Positions 47,913-63,413 of a stretch of DNA of 64,000 nucleotides are shown here, piece after piece (position 1 is the first letter of the stretch; every line of letters starts with the position of its first letter). The notes beneath the pieces were generated by a model. The model was not told the DNA's origin, ran no database searches, and saw nothing but the letters and a program-made list of their open reading frames with translations. Where the stretch lies: assembly GCF_949628265.1 (NCBI RefSeq), contig NC_088788.1:12028001-12092000 (forward strand), read 5' to 3'. The position numbers and the translations under genes are program-made. Source of the stretch: Cloeon dipterum. Taxonomy: Eukaryota; Arthropoda; Insecta; Ephemeroptera; Baetidae.

Positions 47913-50174
47913 ATGGAGCTAGCCTCCATAGTGTTTATATTGCGCGCTGTGGCTTTGCTTTTGCTGCCACTTGCGTTCTTGCTATTAAAATTCAGGAAGG
48001 ACCCGAAAATATTTGAACATCTAACTAAGTTTAAAGGACCAGCCGCTTACCCTATCATTGGCTCTGCGCACAACCTAATTGGGCTCTCTTCCATTGGTAA
48101 TTTTAAGTTTCAGTCTAAACCTCCTAAATTAAATTAAGTGAATCATAATTTCAGAAATTTTCGACAGAATTTGTTACACTGATATCAAAAAGTTCGGCAG
48201 ACTTTTTAGAGTTTGGGTGCTCAACTCGCCACAAGTGGTCATTGGTTCGGCGAAATATGCAGAGAAGATTTTGCAAGGCATGGCGCACCACGCCAAAAGT
48301 CAAAATTACAAAATCCTGGACAGCTGGATGGGAAAAGGTCTTCTAACAGCAAACGGTAATAACATAAACGAGCAAAACGAATTGCACGTAATCAATTCAT
48401 CGCTATTTATAGATGGAATGTGGAAGATACACAGGAAAATTCTAACACCAGCTTTCCATTTTAACATCCTGCACGAGTTTTTGCCAATTTTCAACAAATG
48501 TAGCAAAGAATTGGTAGAAAAATTAGAGGAACCGGCGCAGAGGGGACAAACGATCGACATTTTTGATTATGTGACACTCTGCGCACTTGATATAATATGT
48601 GGTATGTAATATTTTACTGTAAATTGATATTGATTTAAATTTTAATCGTCTCTTTACTTATCCAGAAAGTTCGATGGGTGCATCGATAAACGCACAGCAA
48701 CAGAAGGACTCTGCCTATGTCAAAGCAATTCGAGAGTACAATTGAACAATTGATTTAAATCTTTTAATAAGCAACACTAAATTGTTTGCTGTTAGGTTGA
48801 ACGATTTACTGGTTAAGCGCTATTTCACGCCCCACCTTAGGGTTGACTGGATTTACAATCTCTCCTGGCACAAATGGAAAACCGAAAGAACAATAAAAAT
48901 TGCTAATAATTTCACGGACAAAGTATTCGGCATCTCATCAAAAAATTAATCAAGGCTGAATTTAATTTCAATATAGATTATAGAAGACAGGCGGAGGTAT
49001 TTAAAAGAAGTGAAAGAGGAAAAGAACGAACAAATTGACGAATTTACTGAAAAGAGGCGACCACTAGCGTTTATAGATCTTCTCTTGGCTGCACAAGATG
49101 AGGGCGAGCAGCACATGAGTAACAAAGACATCAGAGACCAAGTCAGCACCTTCATGTTTGAGGTGATTCAATTTTAATTAACTTGAAAGTTTATTTAATA
49201 ATTTGCGTATGAAATTGCTTCAAAAATAAATTCAATTCCTTGCATATTATAAATATTAGTAGCCAAAAGTGCACTAAATTTGGTTAAATTTATTATATCA
49301 TTTGAATGAATTTTTTCCGACAGGAAATCCAATAATCTAATATTGTTGTTTGGGTTTTTGGCACAAATAGGGTCATGACACGGTTACAACAGCCACCTGT
49401 TGGGCCCTCTTTATCATTGGCACATACCCGGAAATACAAGCAAAGGTCGTGGAAGAACTTCACCACGTTTTTGGAAACTCAGGAAGGGCACCAACAACGA
49501 GTGACCTAAACGAACTGAAATACCTTGAGCGGTGTCTAAAAGAAACCCTGAGACTGTTTCCTAGTGTGCCATTCTTCGGGCGTCACCTTCGGGAGGATCA
49601 ACCCTTTGAAGGTTCAATATTTTTTGTGATCATACACAGTTCATCCTCTACAGTGAAGTAATTATAAATCAATAAAAATTTATTTTAGGGGGAGTGACTG
49701 CTCCTGGAGGAGTGACTGCTTCTTTTAATGTGTTTGTAATTCACCGGGACCCTGAGCAATTCCCAAACCCTGAAAAGTTTGACCCCGACCGATTTCTACC
49801 TGAAAACTCCATAGGCCGTCATCCATACGCCTATCTCCCGTTCAGCGCTGGGCCACGAAATTGCATCGGTTTGTTTATATAAACTCGCCCGAGACTTAAA
49901 ATAATTTATTGTTGTTTACATATTCAAGGACAAAAGTTTGCAATGATGGAGGAAAAAATTGTAGTGTCAACAGTGCTGCGTCACTTTGTTGTTGAGGCTG
50001 CTCACTCTATAGAAGAGGCGCAAATGAAGGTTTCGTTACACTTGTAAATTTTACTGTAAGGAATTTAAATTAAATTTTGTAAAGGTTGGGCTTGTACTGA
50101 AACCGGAAAACGGACTGAAAATCAAACTTCGCAGGAGATCAGGAGCAGACGAAGACTTGGCTATTTCATCATGA
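47913..50174 (+). CDS. CYP4-type cytochrome P450, gene 5 (twin of gene 3)
   Basis: Ten exons encode 522 residues: 47913-48096, 48155-48355, 48413-48601, 48666-48735, 48796-48922, 48977-49162, 49371-49611, 49689-49868, 49929-50029 and 50085-50174. All landmarks are kept: the anchor, FMFEGHDTVTT with Glu319, [13 protein letters not shown] and [10 protein letters not shown] with Cys458. The encoded N-terminal 200 or so residues equal gene 3. Differences cluster later, for example APTTSDL for APSMNDL and FFGRHLRED for FFERHLRED. No disabling change is seen, so both copies are probably functional. Confidence 0.93.
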
Positions 50175-50461
50175 AATATCTTGCTCATTTTATCTTTTTA
50201 TTAAAGCTTGGTATCACCAAAACGTAGCGCATGATTTTTCCACCTTTAACCCCCAATAAAGAGTGAGAGATAAAAAACATCAGTCTCCATATCAAAAAGG
50301 CTCAAGAATAAGCCAATTGACTAAAGTTAAAAACAGCATGATGTTGCGCAAACACATGAGATGCCAGTTAGTGTTACAACTTTGGTGATAAGAGCCTCCA
50401 AAACTCCTATTAAAAGATTTTCGTTACAATCACATCAAAACTGGTCGAGTGATAGGCCAAA

Positions 50462-52596
<2,135 letters not shown>

Positions 52597-52909
52597 GATT
52601 AAAGAGATGTACGATAAAAAGTATTTGACAGGCGAAAAGTGATATTGTTTAGATCAAAAGGCTTAATTACTGCGGTGGAAAATATAGAAAATGGTGTTGG
52701 GTATGGCAAGCTAAGATAATAACAAAAGTCCTAAATAAATATTAATATTTTTACGGTTAAAATTTCATTTTTTTTTGTCATATGAGTACTTCATTAGTGA
52801 TAGAAATCGTTAAGTTTTTGCTCAACTGATAAAGAAGAAGTTATCAGAAGCATTAAATAGAGGATGAAGATCAATCATCAATGTCAATCGGCTTTCTGCG
52901 GTCAAAAGG

Positions 52910-55246
52910 ATGTTGGCAACGATTTCATTGGTCTGGCCGCTGGTCAGAAATGCGCTTTTGATTGTCGTTCCCGTACTTTTCTTAACTTTCAAAACTGTTA
53001 AGAGACTAAAATGGGGCTTCGCCGTCGACAAAATACCGGGGCCGATAGCATGGCCTCTCATTGGAAACGGACTTTTAATGGTCGGAGTGACAATGACAGG
53101 TGAGTTCCAGAAAAAATCCTCGTGCCAAATGAAGTTGACAAATATTTTAGACCTTTTTAACTATGTCTGCACGACTGCATTCGAGGAGTACGGCAGGCTA
53201 GTTCGATTTTGGGTCGTCAATGAGCCGCAGGTGCTGATAAGCACCGCGAGAGACGCAGAAAAGATCATGCAGGGAATGCAGCACCACATGAAAAGCTCTA
53301 ATTATAGGTTGCTCAAGGCCTGGATGGGGGATGGCCTCCTCACCTCAAAAGGTTTGAAATTAGAATCTGGAGTGAACGATGTTTTTTACTAATTTTCTGA
53401 CACAGACGAGAAATGGAGAGTGCACCGAAAAATTCTGACCCCAGCCTTCCACTTCAACATTCTGCACGAGTTTTTGCCAATAATAAATAAAAACAGCAAA
53501 ATATTGGTGGACCAGCTTGAGAACTCACCTACCATAAAGAAAGGAAACGAATTTAACATCTTCGATTATGTATCACTCTGTGCGCTGGACATCATCTGTG
53601 GTAAACAAGTTGTATCATAGCATTTTCTAGATAGCTGCTGATACACAAACTTAATTTAGAAAGTTCAATGGGAACTTCAATAAATGCACAGACTTCAGCG
53701 GATTCTCTGTACGTCAAGGCAGTCAACAGGCAAGATTTCCGGTTTCAAAACAAGTATATTATTAAATAAAGGGGAGTCTTCTCGTCAAACAGGCTCAACG
53801 CAATTGTAACCGAAAGATATTTCTCACCGGTACTGAGATTTGACATATTTTGGAAGTTCTCCTCGTTGAAAAAAGAAATGGATCGCTACCTGAAAATTTC
53901 AGACGACTACACTGACATGGTAATCATAATCAACGCTACCAAAGTAAAAATTTGCGGTTGAAATAACAAAAAAATCCTTTGAAGGTTATTGAAGAAAGAA
54001 GAAAATATTTGCACTCTGGAAACAAAAAGAAAAACCTGGCATTTTTGGACATGCTTTTGAAAGCTCAGGACGAAGGCGGGAGATTTTTGACAAACGTTGA
54101 CATTCGAGATGAAGTTAGCACGTTCATGTTTGAGGTAAGGGCACACCGGCATGTGTCGCTGCAACCTGCAAAGCATCTCCGTGCGGCGGAACCGTATTAA
54201 ATACAACGACAGGCGCATCTACACGGCGTCAGGTGTGATTTTAATTACCACTTTTTCAATTTACAGGGCCATGACACGGTCACAACAGCCACATCGTGGG
54301 TTCTTTTCATGATGGGCACGCATCTCGACATTCAAGAGAGAGCAGTCGAAGAGCTCGAGGCAGTGTTTGGCGATTCAGGAAGAGCGCCAACGATGAACGA
54401 CCTCACAGAACTCAAGTTCCTCGACAGGTGCATCAAAGAGTCTCTGAGACTGTACCCGAGCGTGCCATTTTTCGAGAGACACCTCCGTGAAGACGCAGTT
54501 CTCCATGGTAAATAAAATTGATCGAAAATTAAATAATTTTCAATATTAAAACAAAATGATTTGCGGGCGCTTTCGAAATTTAAATGATGAATTAACTTTT
54601 AACAAGAACCGAATTTATGATAATAATGTGCATTTTTTATAAAGTACACAGCTTCATAAAAATAATATTTAATGAGTTTAATTGATAAATAAGTGTTATT
54701 TTCATAGATGCATGCAATTTAAAAATTTTGAAAAAAGACACCTCTCCTATACTAACTACTGCGTTTTACAGATGGAAAAGTTATCCCTGCTGGCTGCAAC
54801 ATCACTATCATACCCTACAGGATACAGAGAGACCCTGAATTTTTCCCCGACCCAGAGAAGTTTGATCCTGACAGGTTCCTACCAGAAAATTCGCAAAAGC
54901 GACATGCATACGCCTATGTTCCGTTCAGCGCCGGGCCTCGAAACTGCATAGGTAATTTAACTAGTTTACGAAGGCACAATATGTGAAATTTGATGTTTGC
55001 TTTAAGGACAAAAATTTGCCATTATGGAAGAAAAAGTTGTCGTGTCCACTGTTCTTAGAAAATTCAGGGTCATGGCGGCTCACACATTGGACGAGACCGA
55101 GTTGGAGGTAAAATCTAGAATGCTGAGACAATTAAATTTTTTATAGCTACCGTTCCAATTAGGTTGCAATGATACTTAAACCGAAAAATGGTTTGAGAGT
55201 GAAGCTGTATGAAAGAACTGACAAACCATCACTCAGTATGCAGTAA
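52910..55246 (+). CDS. CYP4-type cytochrome P450, gene 7
   Basis: Ten exons encode 512 residues: 52910-53099, 53151-53351, 53406-53600, 53660-53729, 53793-53919, 53985-54134, 54267-54507, 54772-54951, 55007-55107 and 55163-55246. The N-terminal anchor is [16 protein letters not shown], with [13 protein letters not shown] as hinge. [12 protein letters not shown] with Glu311, [16 protein letters not shown] and [10 protein letters not shown] (Cys450) follow. Exon 6 is 27-39 bases shorter than in paralogues, trimming a surface loop before the I-helix. The intron after exon 4 starts with GC instead of GT (GCAAGA). It is the most diverged array member and, on flank evidence, once had a copy near 45270. 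Confidence 0.93.
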
Positions 55247-56429
55247 AATATAACAACATCATAAAATCTAACAATAGATGGATATTAGAGTCGTGGGATA
55301 AGCGACCATACATTTTGCGTGTAAATATCGTAAATATTCCTTTTTACTAAAATCTATAATTATTTATATTGGAGGTATGAATGTAATGTAGTTTAGGAAA
55401 TTTTGTAACTTTTTATAATGTACATATCATATACTACATAAAACGAAAACTATTACAAGTGCATTGTATGATGTACGTACATATGTATGTTACTACAAAT
55501 TATGCATACATATGTAACCAAACTAGCCAATAAAAACAGTTTTTTGAAATGCATACCTCTGTCAAATTGTCCAGGAGGAAAGTCGAAGCCCAGTCATGTA
55601 TAGCTATCTACTAGAAAAGGAGTTGTTGCTGGTGCCTGGTCAGTGCCTGGTGTTCCTTAATCGTTCCAGATAGATGGTCTCACAGTTGAAGTTGAAGACG
55701 CGAAAATGGTGAGGTGAGACAACTGAGACAAGTAGATCGCGATGAATCAAAACCAAATCACATGGACCATCGACCATCCCAGTCAATTCATCCAATCCCC
55801 TTTGTCTTTCTATTGCGGAAGGGGGGTCGAAGCAGCTGGTTTCACTAGAAATCAGGGAACTTTGGAAAGGGGATAAAGAGGATGACGCTGAACAAAGGGA
55901 GGGGATGGGCCGGTAACTGCGCATTGCCTATGCCTCTATTCCTGACTTCTACGTTTCCTGCTCTTTCTGCTGCACTCATACTCATTTTTTATGTAATGCG
56001 ATTTACAACGTAATTTTAACTCCTTAATATTCCATGACTTAGTATAGGTATTATTTTTATTTCATGGAAAGTGATCAGAAAAAATAACCAAAATATTTAT
56101 GTGCATCAACAGCCTTAAAAACGATCTATTCACAAGTTTAACATATATATAACAAATTTAAAGGAAAAACCTTGCATAGCATACACCGACTTGAGGAAAC
56201 AGGAAATAAAATTGTCTTAAGCTATTATCACAAAATATTTTATTATTTGCCACTGAGCCAAATCTTAGTCGCTTCAATATTTTGCATCTTAATAAGTTAT
56301 CATTTAACAACTCACCCACTCGAGTCTTTCGCTTATCAACTAAGGAATATTGATTTTCGCCGGGCACAGTTCGTTGCCAAGAGGGACACGATCACAGTGA
56401 AAAGAGGCGTCCGGCGCCATCCGCCCACG
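55247..56429. other. Gap between CYP4 gene 7 and EDEM3
   Basis: About 1.2 kb between convergent stop codons. A possible AATAAA for gene 7 is near 55528. GC-richer sequence at about 55600-55930 includes an unsupported minus-strand open frame of 94 codons. TACATATGTA-type repeats occur at 55470-55520. No gene is recognised. Confidence 0.45.
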
Positions 56430-59400
56430 TCACAACTCTTCTTTGGGCTCCTTGGTGCTTTTAGGCTCCTCCGATGGGCCGTCAGGATCCAGATTCCTGC
56501 TGCGACCCCGCTTTGTTCGAATGTGGCCGTCTTCGTCATCTCCTTCCTCAATTGAGTTCACCTGTGACACGTTAAAAGAATTGAAGAAACAAATCGCACT
56601 GCCTTTGATAAAAGCACCCCAAAAAGCGTCAAAATTTCGTTCCAGCCCTATTTGCATGAAGGATAAGATTAACCAAAACTTATAGTTAATGCTGTTAAGG
56701 CTATTAATGGAGTAGTTCATTACCACTACAAATTTTTGGCTTGTTTTCCCTTAAAAATCCAACTTCTTTTAATTTAATTGAAATTAACTGCAGTTTCTAT
56801 ACTCTGTTAAACAGGTTGAATTTTTTTCTCAAGCTATGCATATTCTGCAATAAATTTATTCTAAGATCAAACCAAAATATACCTCTTGCTACGCATTGTT
56901 GCAGAAGTTGCCAAATTGAATATTTAATTTTATTTAAAAACATCATAACGCCCTTAATTGAATCAGCCTTTGTTAGCATTTAGCATCTGACAACAACTCA
57001 GTAAAACTTAACAACAAAAGTTCTTTTTCCAAGAGGAATAGGATTTACCCCAGCAACACAATGCCAACCAAACCTTTGAATGCATCCCAGAAATTTAAGG
57101 GAAAAAAGTTACCCAAACTAGTTGCTCGAAAAGCTGAGCGTACTCATTTCTGAACTCGTCAACCTGCGAAGTCTCGAGTAAAAATTCGATTCGCAAGTGA
57201 CGCGAGTCTCACCTTGGTCTGGTCATGCTGCTTTGACAAGAAGTCATTCACAGAACCTTTGAGTCTGTCAAGGATTGAGTCAAGGAGGCGCGCGTCCATG
57301 GCCTCAGCCGCCTCTGCGAGCAGTGGATCGCTGCTGGCGCTGTTCTTCGAGTCTTGCAGGGTGACCTCAAGTTCGGGGTCAAGCGACACGGCTTGCAGCA
57401 GCTGCAGCGCGTCCTGCTGGAACAGGAAGACGACGGGAATGTGCACATCATTGGTGCCGTCTCCAGACATCGCGAACATGGACGAGGTACTAGACGATGA
57501 GCCACCCGTGTTGTCCAGCACGATGGCTCCAACTGCTCCTGCAGCTTCTACTCGTCGCGCCTGTTCAAAGGAAAACATTGACATTAAAAAACCTGCAGCA
57601 TATTTATAAAATTAATGAACTTGTCAATTAATGTGCTCGTTTTTAAGGATTCAGCAAATTTAGAAAATAAAAATGGATTTATGAAGCGGCAAAATCTTAA
57701 GTAGCAATATTTTGGGTTAATAGCATTTAAGATAATTCAATCAAAATTTGCTGAGCTGTCTTCCCTGCGTAGGTAATCAGAGCTTTTAATTATTTTAGCT
57801 AAAATATCTTATTTTTTAATAAACTGACGCTTTTAGTGGGGTGGGGGGAAACTGAATAGATATAGAAAATTTTACATAATTTGTGAAGTAAGATACAAAC
57901 TCAGACCAAACAATTGTAGAAAAATTGTGGATTTAAAATTCAATTCAAAAATTCACAAGCTAATTATTCAAAGGTTTTTAAAATTTAGGCATAAAAATTG
58001 ACCACTGAGCTTGATTCACCTCTTGTATAATCTGCCAATTCGATACAGGTTCTACTTTTAAATTTCTAAAAGTCCTTGCAAGTAGCGTACTCTATAGAAG
58101 ATATTTAAAAAGGGGATAGTATAAAATATTTGAGACAACTTTAAACGGGTTAAGCTGAAAACAGAATAAATGAAACATAAAATGTTTATCAGGGCACACA
58201 CCTTGTCAATGAACATGCAGTCTCCTCTCTCGATCACAGCAATGCGGCCCTTGAGTTTTTGTGGCTGCTCCAGGGCAGCACACACCCTGAGAGGCTCGGC
58301 GAGGGCAACTGAGGCGACGACTCGTTCGTTGCCCTTGAGCTCTCGGCCGAAGTGCGCAGGGCCGGCGGTCAGCACAACCTTGTGGGCGGGTGTGTGCGCT
58401 GACGCGGCTACGCGGTACGACACGGTCAGCGGCGTCGAATCCGGCGCCTGTGCCTGCGCCTTGGACAGCTCAACCATCTCCTGCATGAACTGCAAACCCT
58501 CTTCTGCGTCTGACGCTGACCGCGCCTGTTCAGGGCAGAATTGTACGATTAGTCTGGGATGGGATCAAGACAGGGATGCGCTCGCTCACATTAGCAAAGG
58601 TGTGCAGCAACTGCAGACGGCCGTCGGGCAGGGTGATTATTGCTATGCCCATGTCACGTACGGCTTTCATGTGTTCAGGGTTACCGACCTAAAGCAGAGG
58701 GCCAAAACATGTTCAACAGTGCAGGCAAACGTTGTTAGTCGACGCATATCAAGCATTTATTTGCCAGTAGTTGCTGGAGAGAGGTTAATAGGATTTTAAA
58801 ATACACTTAATTATATTTTCAAACAAAATTATGTTTATTCTTTCATACAAATGTTTAAAGGATCTAAAATCTAAAATCAATCCATAATATTTTGCACTAA
58901 TTTTAAGGAGTGAGTTTTTCAATCCTTAGTTAGACTAAAAATGCAAATCAAATGTTGATTTAGCGCATTGCATAAGTGTCAAACCGTAAGTACCTTCAAA
59001 TTATCTGTTTTTTGAGTTACTTCAAAAAAGTAACATGCAACACACTAAGATAAAAAGAACTAACCTGGAACTGGACGGCATGCAACTTCCTGCGGTGCGA
59101 CCTTCTGGGGCACATTCCGTTCACCATGTTCTTGAGCGGCCGACGCACAGACTCTGGGAACAAGTGCAGCGTGCTGGGGCAGGTCCTGGGTTCGTCAGGG
59201 TCGTGGCCATTCTGAGCAGTAGGTTCGATTGGTGGCGCAACTTTGAGTGCGCTCGGATTTAAGTGGGCTGCAGACGCGTTGCCACTGGTCGACAGACTCA
59301 GGGGCAACAAGTGCGCCTCGGTGGTGAAGATGAACTCGTCAAGATCAAGCACCAGGTCGGCCGGCTCAGCGAAGAGCAGGAACAAGTACTTGAAGGTCTC

Positions 59401-62400
59401 AGCCAGAACAAAGCTGTCCATGCGGTCCTCGTGGGCCGCCGTACGCACGTCTTTCACCGCCGCGTAGCCGCACGGCACTCTCGCGTACTTTTGCAGCGCC
59501 TGCAGGGCGTGCTTGCCCACCTGCAGGTAGTAGGGGTCTTGGGTTGCGCGGTACAAGAAGTAGGTCGACTCCAGAAACTCGGGCCGCAGAGGGTGCTGGC
59601 CCCAGTGCACTTGGAAGTCGGTGGTGAACGCTTCTGGCAGCAGATTGTGCCGCTGGATCACCTACGAAAAATTACAAAATCTTTGAGATTTTTTGATACA
59701 ATTTTTACGTTTTCTGACAAGCTTTGAAAATAGAAAGAAGGCTGCAAGAAAATGAATTTTCGGATTTTTCCGCAACTGATTAAAAAAATGAGAAAAAATC
59801 ACAAAATATGTTCAAAAAATCCCAATTCAGTATGTAGTGAAATCTCTGCCACCAAAATCGGTATTTTGAGAAGGCCTCAACTGCAAGATTTTAAAACTGA
59901 ACCTAGTCTCAAGAAACAGCTGATAATTTTTCTGGCGGCTGATTGGCCAACACAATATTTTAGTGAAATTTGTTTGTGCTTAGATGGACAGCAGAGGCCG
60001 ATTTATATTTGGCCTAATTATAATTTTTATTGCAGCTAACGTGGCGTGGCACAAATGGCACAGCTCCACACCTAACAATTAGCCACAATCACGGGGTCTA
60101 ACCATGTGACCAATAATTTAATTTAGGTGCCTGCACTTGCAAGAACTCTAGAGTTACATAGATCCAATCTTCACTCTACAAATACATGCTATTTACAATA
60201 TTTTTAAATGCGGATTTTTGCAGACATTTTATTGTGTAAGAAATAAAGTTGTTTCTCATAAAACGATTGAAACAATAAAATGTTAAAACAAGCACTCACC
60301 TGGTAGAGCATTTCATGGGTCTCCACAGCAGGCCTGATGTCGCCCTTGAGCACCTGCAGTCCCGGCCAGAAGGCGAGCAGCGCGTCCATGAAGTTCCTCG
60401 AGTTGGTGTGCGGCCGGTGCATCAGCACATCAAGCAGTAGCGGCCCCTGGCTGATGTACTTCATCACGGCATCGTAATGCCTGTTGAAGCGGCCCAGGTA
60501 CTTTTCCTCGCCTAGCAGGATGTACGCCTTGAGGCAGTACTCGTAATATGAGTCGATGCCGGCGCCGACGCCAGAGTCGCGTCGCACCCAGTCCCCTGAG
60601 TGGATGTTGAGCACCGTGCCCATCAGATCGGACGAGCGGTGCCGCATCTGCCACAAGACGTCCATGGCGCGATGCGCCTTCTCCTCAAACACGGGCTCGC
60701 CAGACAATCTGGAAAGCGCCGCCATTTCTAGCACCATTGTTCCTGAAATTACAAAATAAACTAAGCATAACTCTAATCGAAAATTTCTGCCTTTATTTCC
60801 CTAGTGGCGAGAAGACGAAAAACATAAATGATGTTTTTTCTGGTTACACAGTTATAAGGAAGTTGCAGTGTGCAATAAAACTTATTTCCTTGTCATAATA
60901 ATTAAAACATTATCAGCCTTACCTGCGCAAGCTGTGCATGTTTCCCTCAAGTTCTCCAGAGACCTCATTCCATGGCGTAAATTAATCTAAAAATAATTTA
61001 TTCAAAATTTACTTTCCATTAAAACTGATTTTCTTTTATTAAATACATAATTAACTGCTTGTATTAAGTAAAAGGAAAATATCAAACTTAATAATGTTCA
61101 ATAATATTATGCTTAACTTGTCAAATTTACTTGAAATTAAAAAAAAATATTAACAACAATCAGCTATTATAAGCAAATTAGTTTTGATAACATTTAATAC
61201 ACTCAACAAGAGGAAAATAATACAATTTTCAATGGTGTCATGAGTTTAGCAGAAAAAGAGAGATACAAAACATTCACCTAAGCTAATTTTGCTTTATTAT
61301 TCGAAGTAGTCATATTGTTTTGCTGCGAGGCAAAAGACGTGTTTTGCTTTGTGATGTAAACAACTGCTGCGGTTTACAGCAGTTACTCTTGCATGAAAAT
61401 TTTGATAAACAAACAGAAGTTTTATCAACAGAATAAAAGTAAGCGATAAAAACCAAGTTTCAACGGAGTCCATGAAAGCACCACGTCAAGAATAAATTTA
61501 ATATCTGACTGAAGCAGGGTAATCGTCATTTAAATTTGAAATTATAAATTATTCTGTGTGAGAGTACTGGCCATCAAATTTCCTTGAAAGGTCAATGAGA
61601 TAACGAGAAAACCCAAACGCATTAATCCGATTCCATTCATGCAGCTCTTTCTGAATTTATTTTACTTACTCTGCCATGAGGAATTCCAGTGGTTGTATTG
61701 AACGCTGGCAAGAGACGGAATCCAAGGTCCTTGGCCATGGACAACAGCTCGCCTCTATACCAGGACATGATGCCGGCACGCTGTTGGAAGTATTCAGCCA
61801 AAATATGCGCAGATAACAGCCCCCTGATATTGGGAAACGGTAAGTAAGAACAAGTGTAAATTCAATTTCTTGAAAAAATCAAAGTAATTCTGAACGGAAT
61901 TGTAATCATTTGGAATTAATAAACGGAGCTAAAATTTCCAAATCTAGCAACATTCTCCAGAAATTAAAACCGCACTTTAGTCAGCATGAATGTTATGAGT
62001 AAAATATTAAGTTCCCTGTGCATCAGGATTTGAAAATCAGAGTCAAAAGATTTTACCCAAGCATGCGAATGTTGGTTTCGAACACAGAGACAACAAGGTC
62101 CGTGTCGAAGGTGACGTCGCGAATGACCAGCTTTACGCCATGTTCAAATTCCTCAAAGTCACCGAGTACGGCCAGCGTGTCCAGTGTGTCCACGAGGGTG
62201 AGGGAAAAGTTTCCGAGACTGTCATCTATGTCGCCACGCGACGGCTCCTGGCCTCTGACGCGACCTTTGCAGCTCAGCGGCATCAGTTCGTCGGCCGGGT
62301 ATGCATTTTCCTACGAAATTAAATAATAATTTAATTTAGGCTTTCAGGCAATCTTTCAAATATGCTGTCTTATTTACCATGTAAGCGCGGTATGCGTGGT

Positions 62401-63413
62401 AAAACATGTCCCGCGCTTCCTCTCTGCGAAAAAAGTGTTAAAATTTATCATTATTATCATCTCTGGCGCAAAATGGATAGTTGCAACACTGCCCCCTTTA
62501 ATTATGGTCCATCAAACACGATGACAAAAATATTTCGAAAGTCGTTAGCTGACGTTGACTGTAAATAATTATCTCTGAAAATGGGACTTCCAGAATGAAT
62601 TCCCAGTGCTTTCTTCTTTAAATCGGAAAAGAATTGGAAAAGAAATTAACGATATCTTTGGTTAAAAAAAAAAAAAAAAATAGGAAACTACTCTTATCTT
62701 CTATTTTTCTCATTTTTTAGCAAGGCAATAGATAACTGGACAATTCTGTTCAACTATTTTCATATTTATTGGTAACGCAGGCGTTTCATGCTGGGATTTT
62801 GCATGATGTGCTGTCGTGATCTGTTGGGGATGGAACGCAAATAAACGACGCAGTACAAACAAACCGGCAAGTCAAAGTCAAAACCCTCGAACAGCCAACA
62901 TTTTTTACGCCGCTCGAAAAACCAGCAGTGAGTGCGTCTTATCACGAGCACAACTAATTATTATTCCTACCAAGAAGTAAAAGGGCAGATAAAAAGGCTG
63001 GCAGAGGGCACATTTATACCTTTTATCTATAAAGGTAAAGGAAAAGAACAAAATTCGAGAAATTCAAACAGCACGGAAAATTAACTATCGACGTTTTCAA
63101 GTCGTGTAAGCCTAGTTTTTCCACCTGGACGGCGCTACGTCACAGCGACCCACAAATAAAATGACGCTCATGAAAACCGCAGGGCCGGCAGGGCGGGTCC
63201 ACCCTGAACTGCAAGGAAAACGCCCTGGAGACTCATTTCGGGGGATATTTTCACCTCCAGAGAGGTGGCAAGGGTAGCAAAACGGGGGCGTGGCCTTGAA
63301 GGTTCACTCTGGCAATGTTACCTGAGCTGGCTGCGCTCCAGGGCGTCCATGGCGAAGGCCGCGGGACGGGGCCCGATCAGGGCAAGCAGCCCTAGCAGCA
63401 GCAGCGGCCACAT
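56430..63413 (-). CDS. EDEM3: EDEM3, ER degradation-enhancing alpha-mannosidase-like protein 3
   Basis: Twelve exons on the minus strand encode 867 residues: 63322-63413, 62378-62423, 62057-62310, 61670-61823, 60923-60986, 60300-60742, 59065-59661, 58590-58688, 58202-58525, 57213-57560, 57113-57163 and 56430-56561. A signal peptide ([14 protein letters not shown], residues 1-21) leads into a GH47 mannosidase domain: [57 protein letters not shown] and [10 protein letters not shown] protease-associated (PA) domain follows at about 600-760. The C-terminus KEEL fits an ER-retrieval signal, as KDEL does in the human protein. The family trims mannose from misfolded glycoproteins for ER-associated degradation. 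The conserved start region and motifs support an active enzyme. Confidence 0.96.
60987..61669 (-). other. EDEM3 intron 4
   Basis: A 683-base AT-rich intron. I see no repeat, RNA or coding sequence in it. Confidence 0.5.
62424..63321 (-). other. EDEM3 intron 1
   Basis: A 0.9-kb intron between the signal-peptide exon and the first GH47 exon. It contains a poly-A run near 62665-62680 and a GC-richer patch near 63120-63240, close to exon 1. Nothing coding is recognised. Confidence 0.5.

Noticed and set aside
55640..55924. 94-codon minus-strand open frame between gene 7 and EDEM3
   Set aside because: No conserved domain, no splice context, and low-complexity serine/proline composition.
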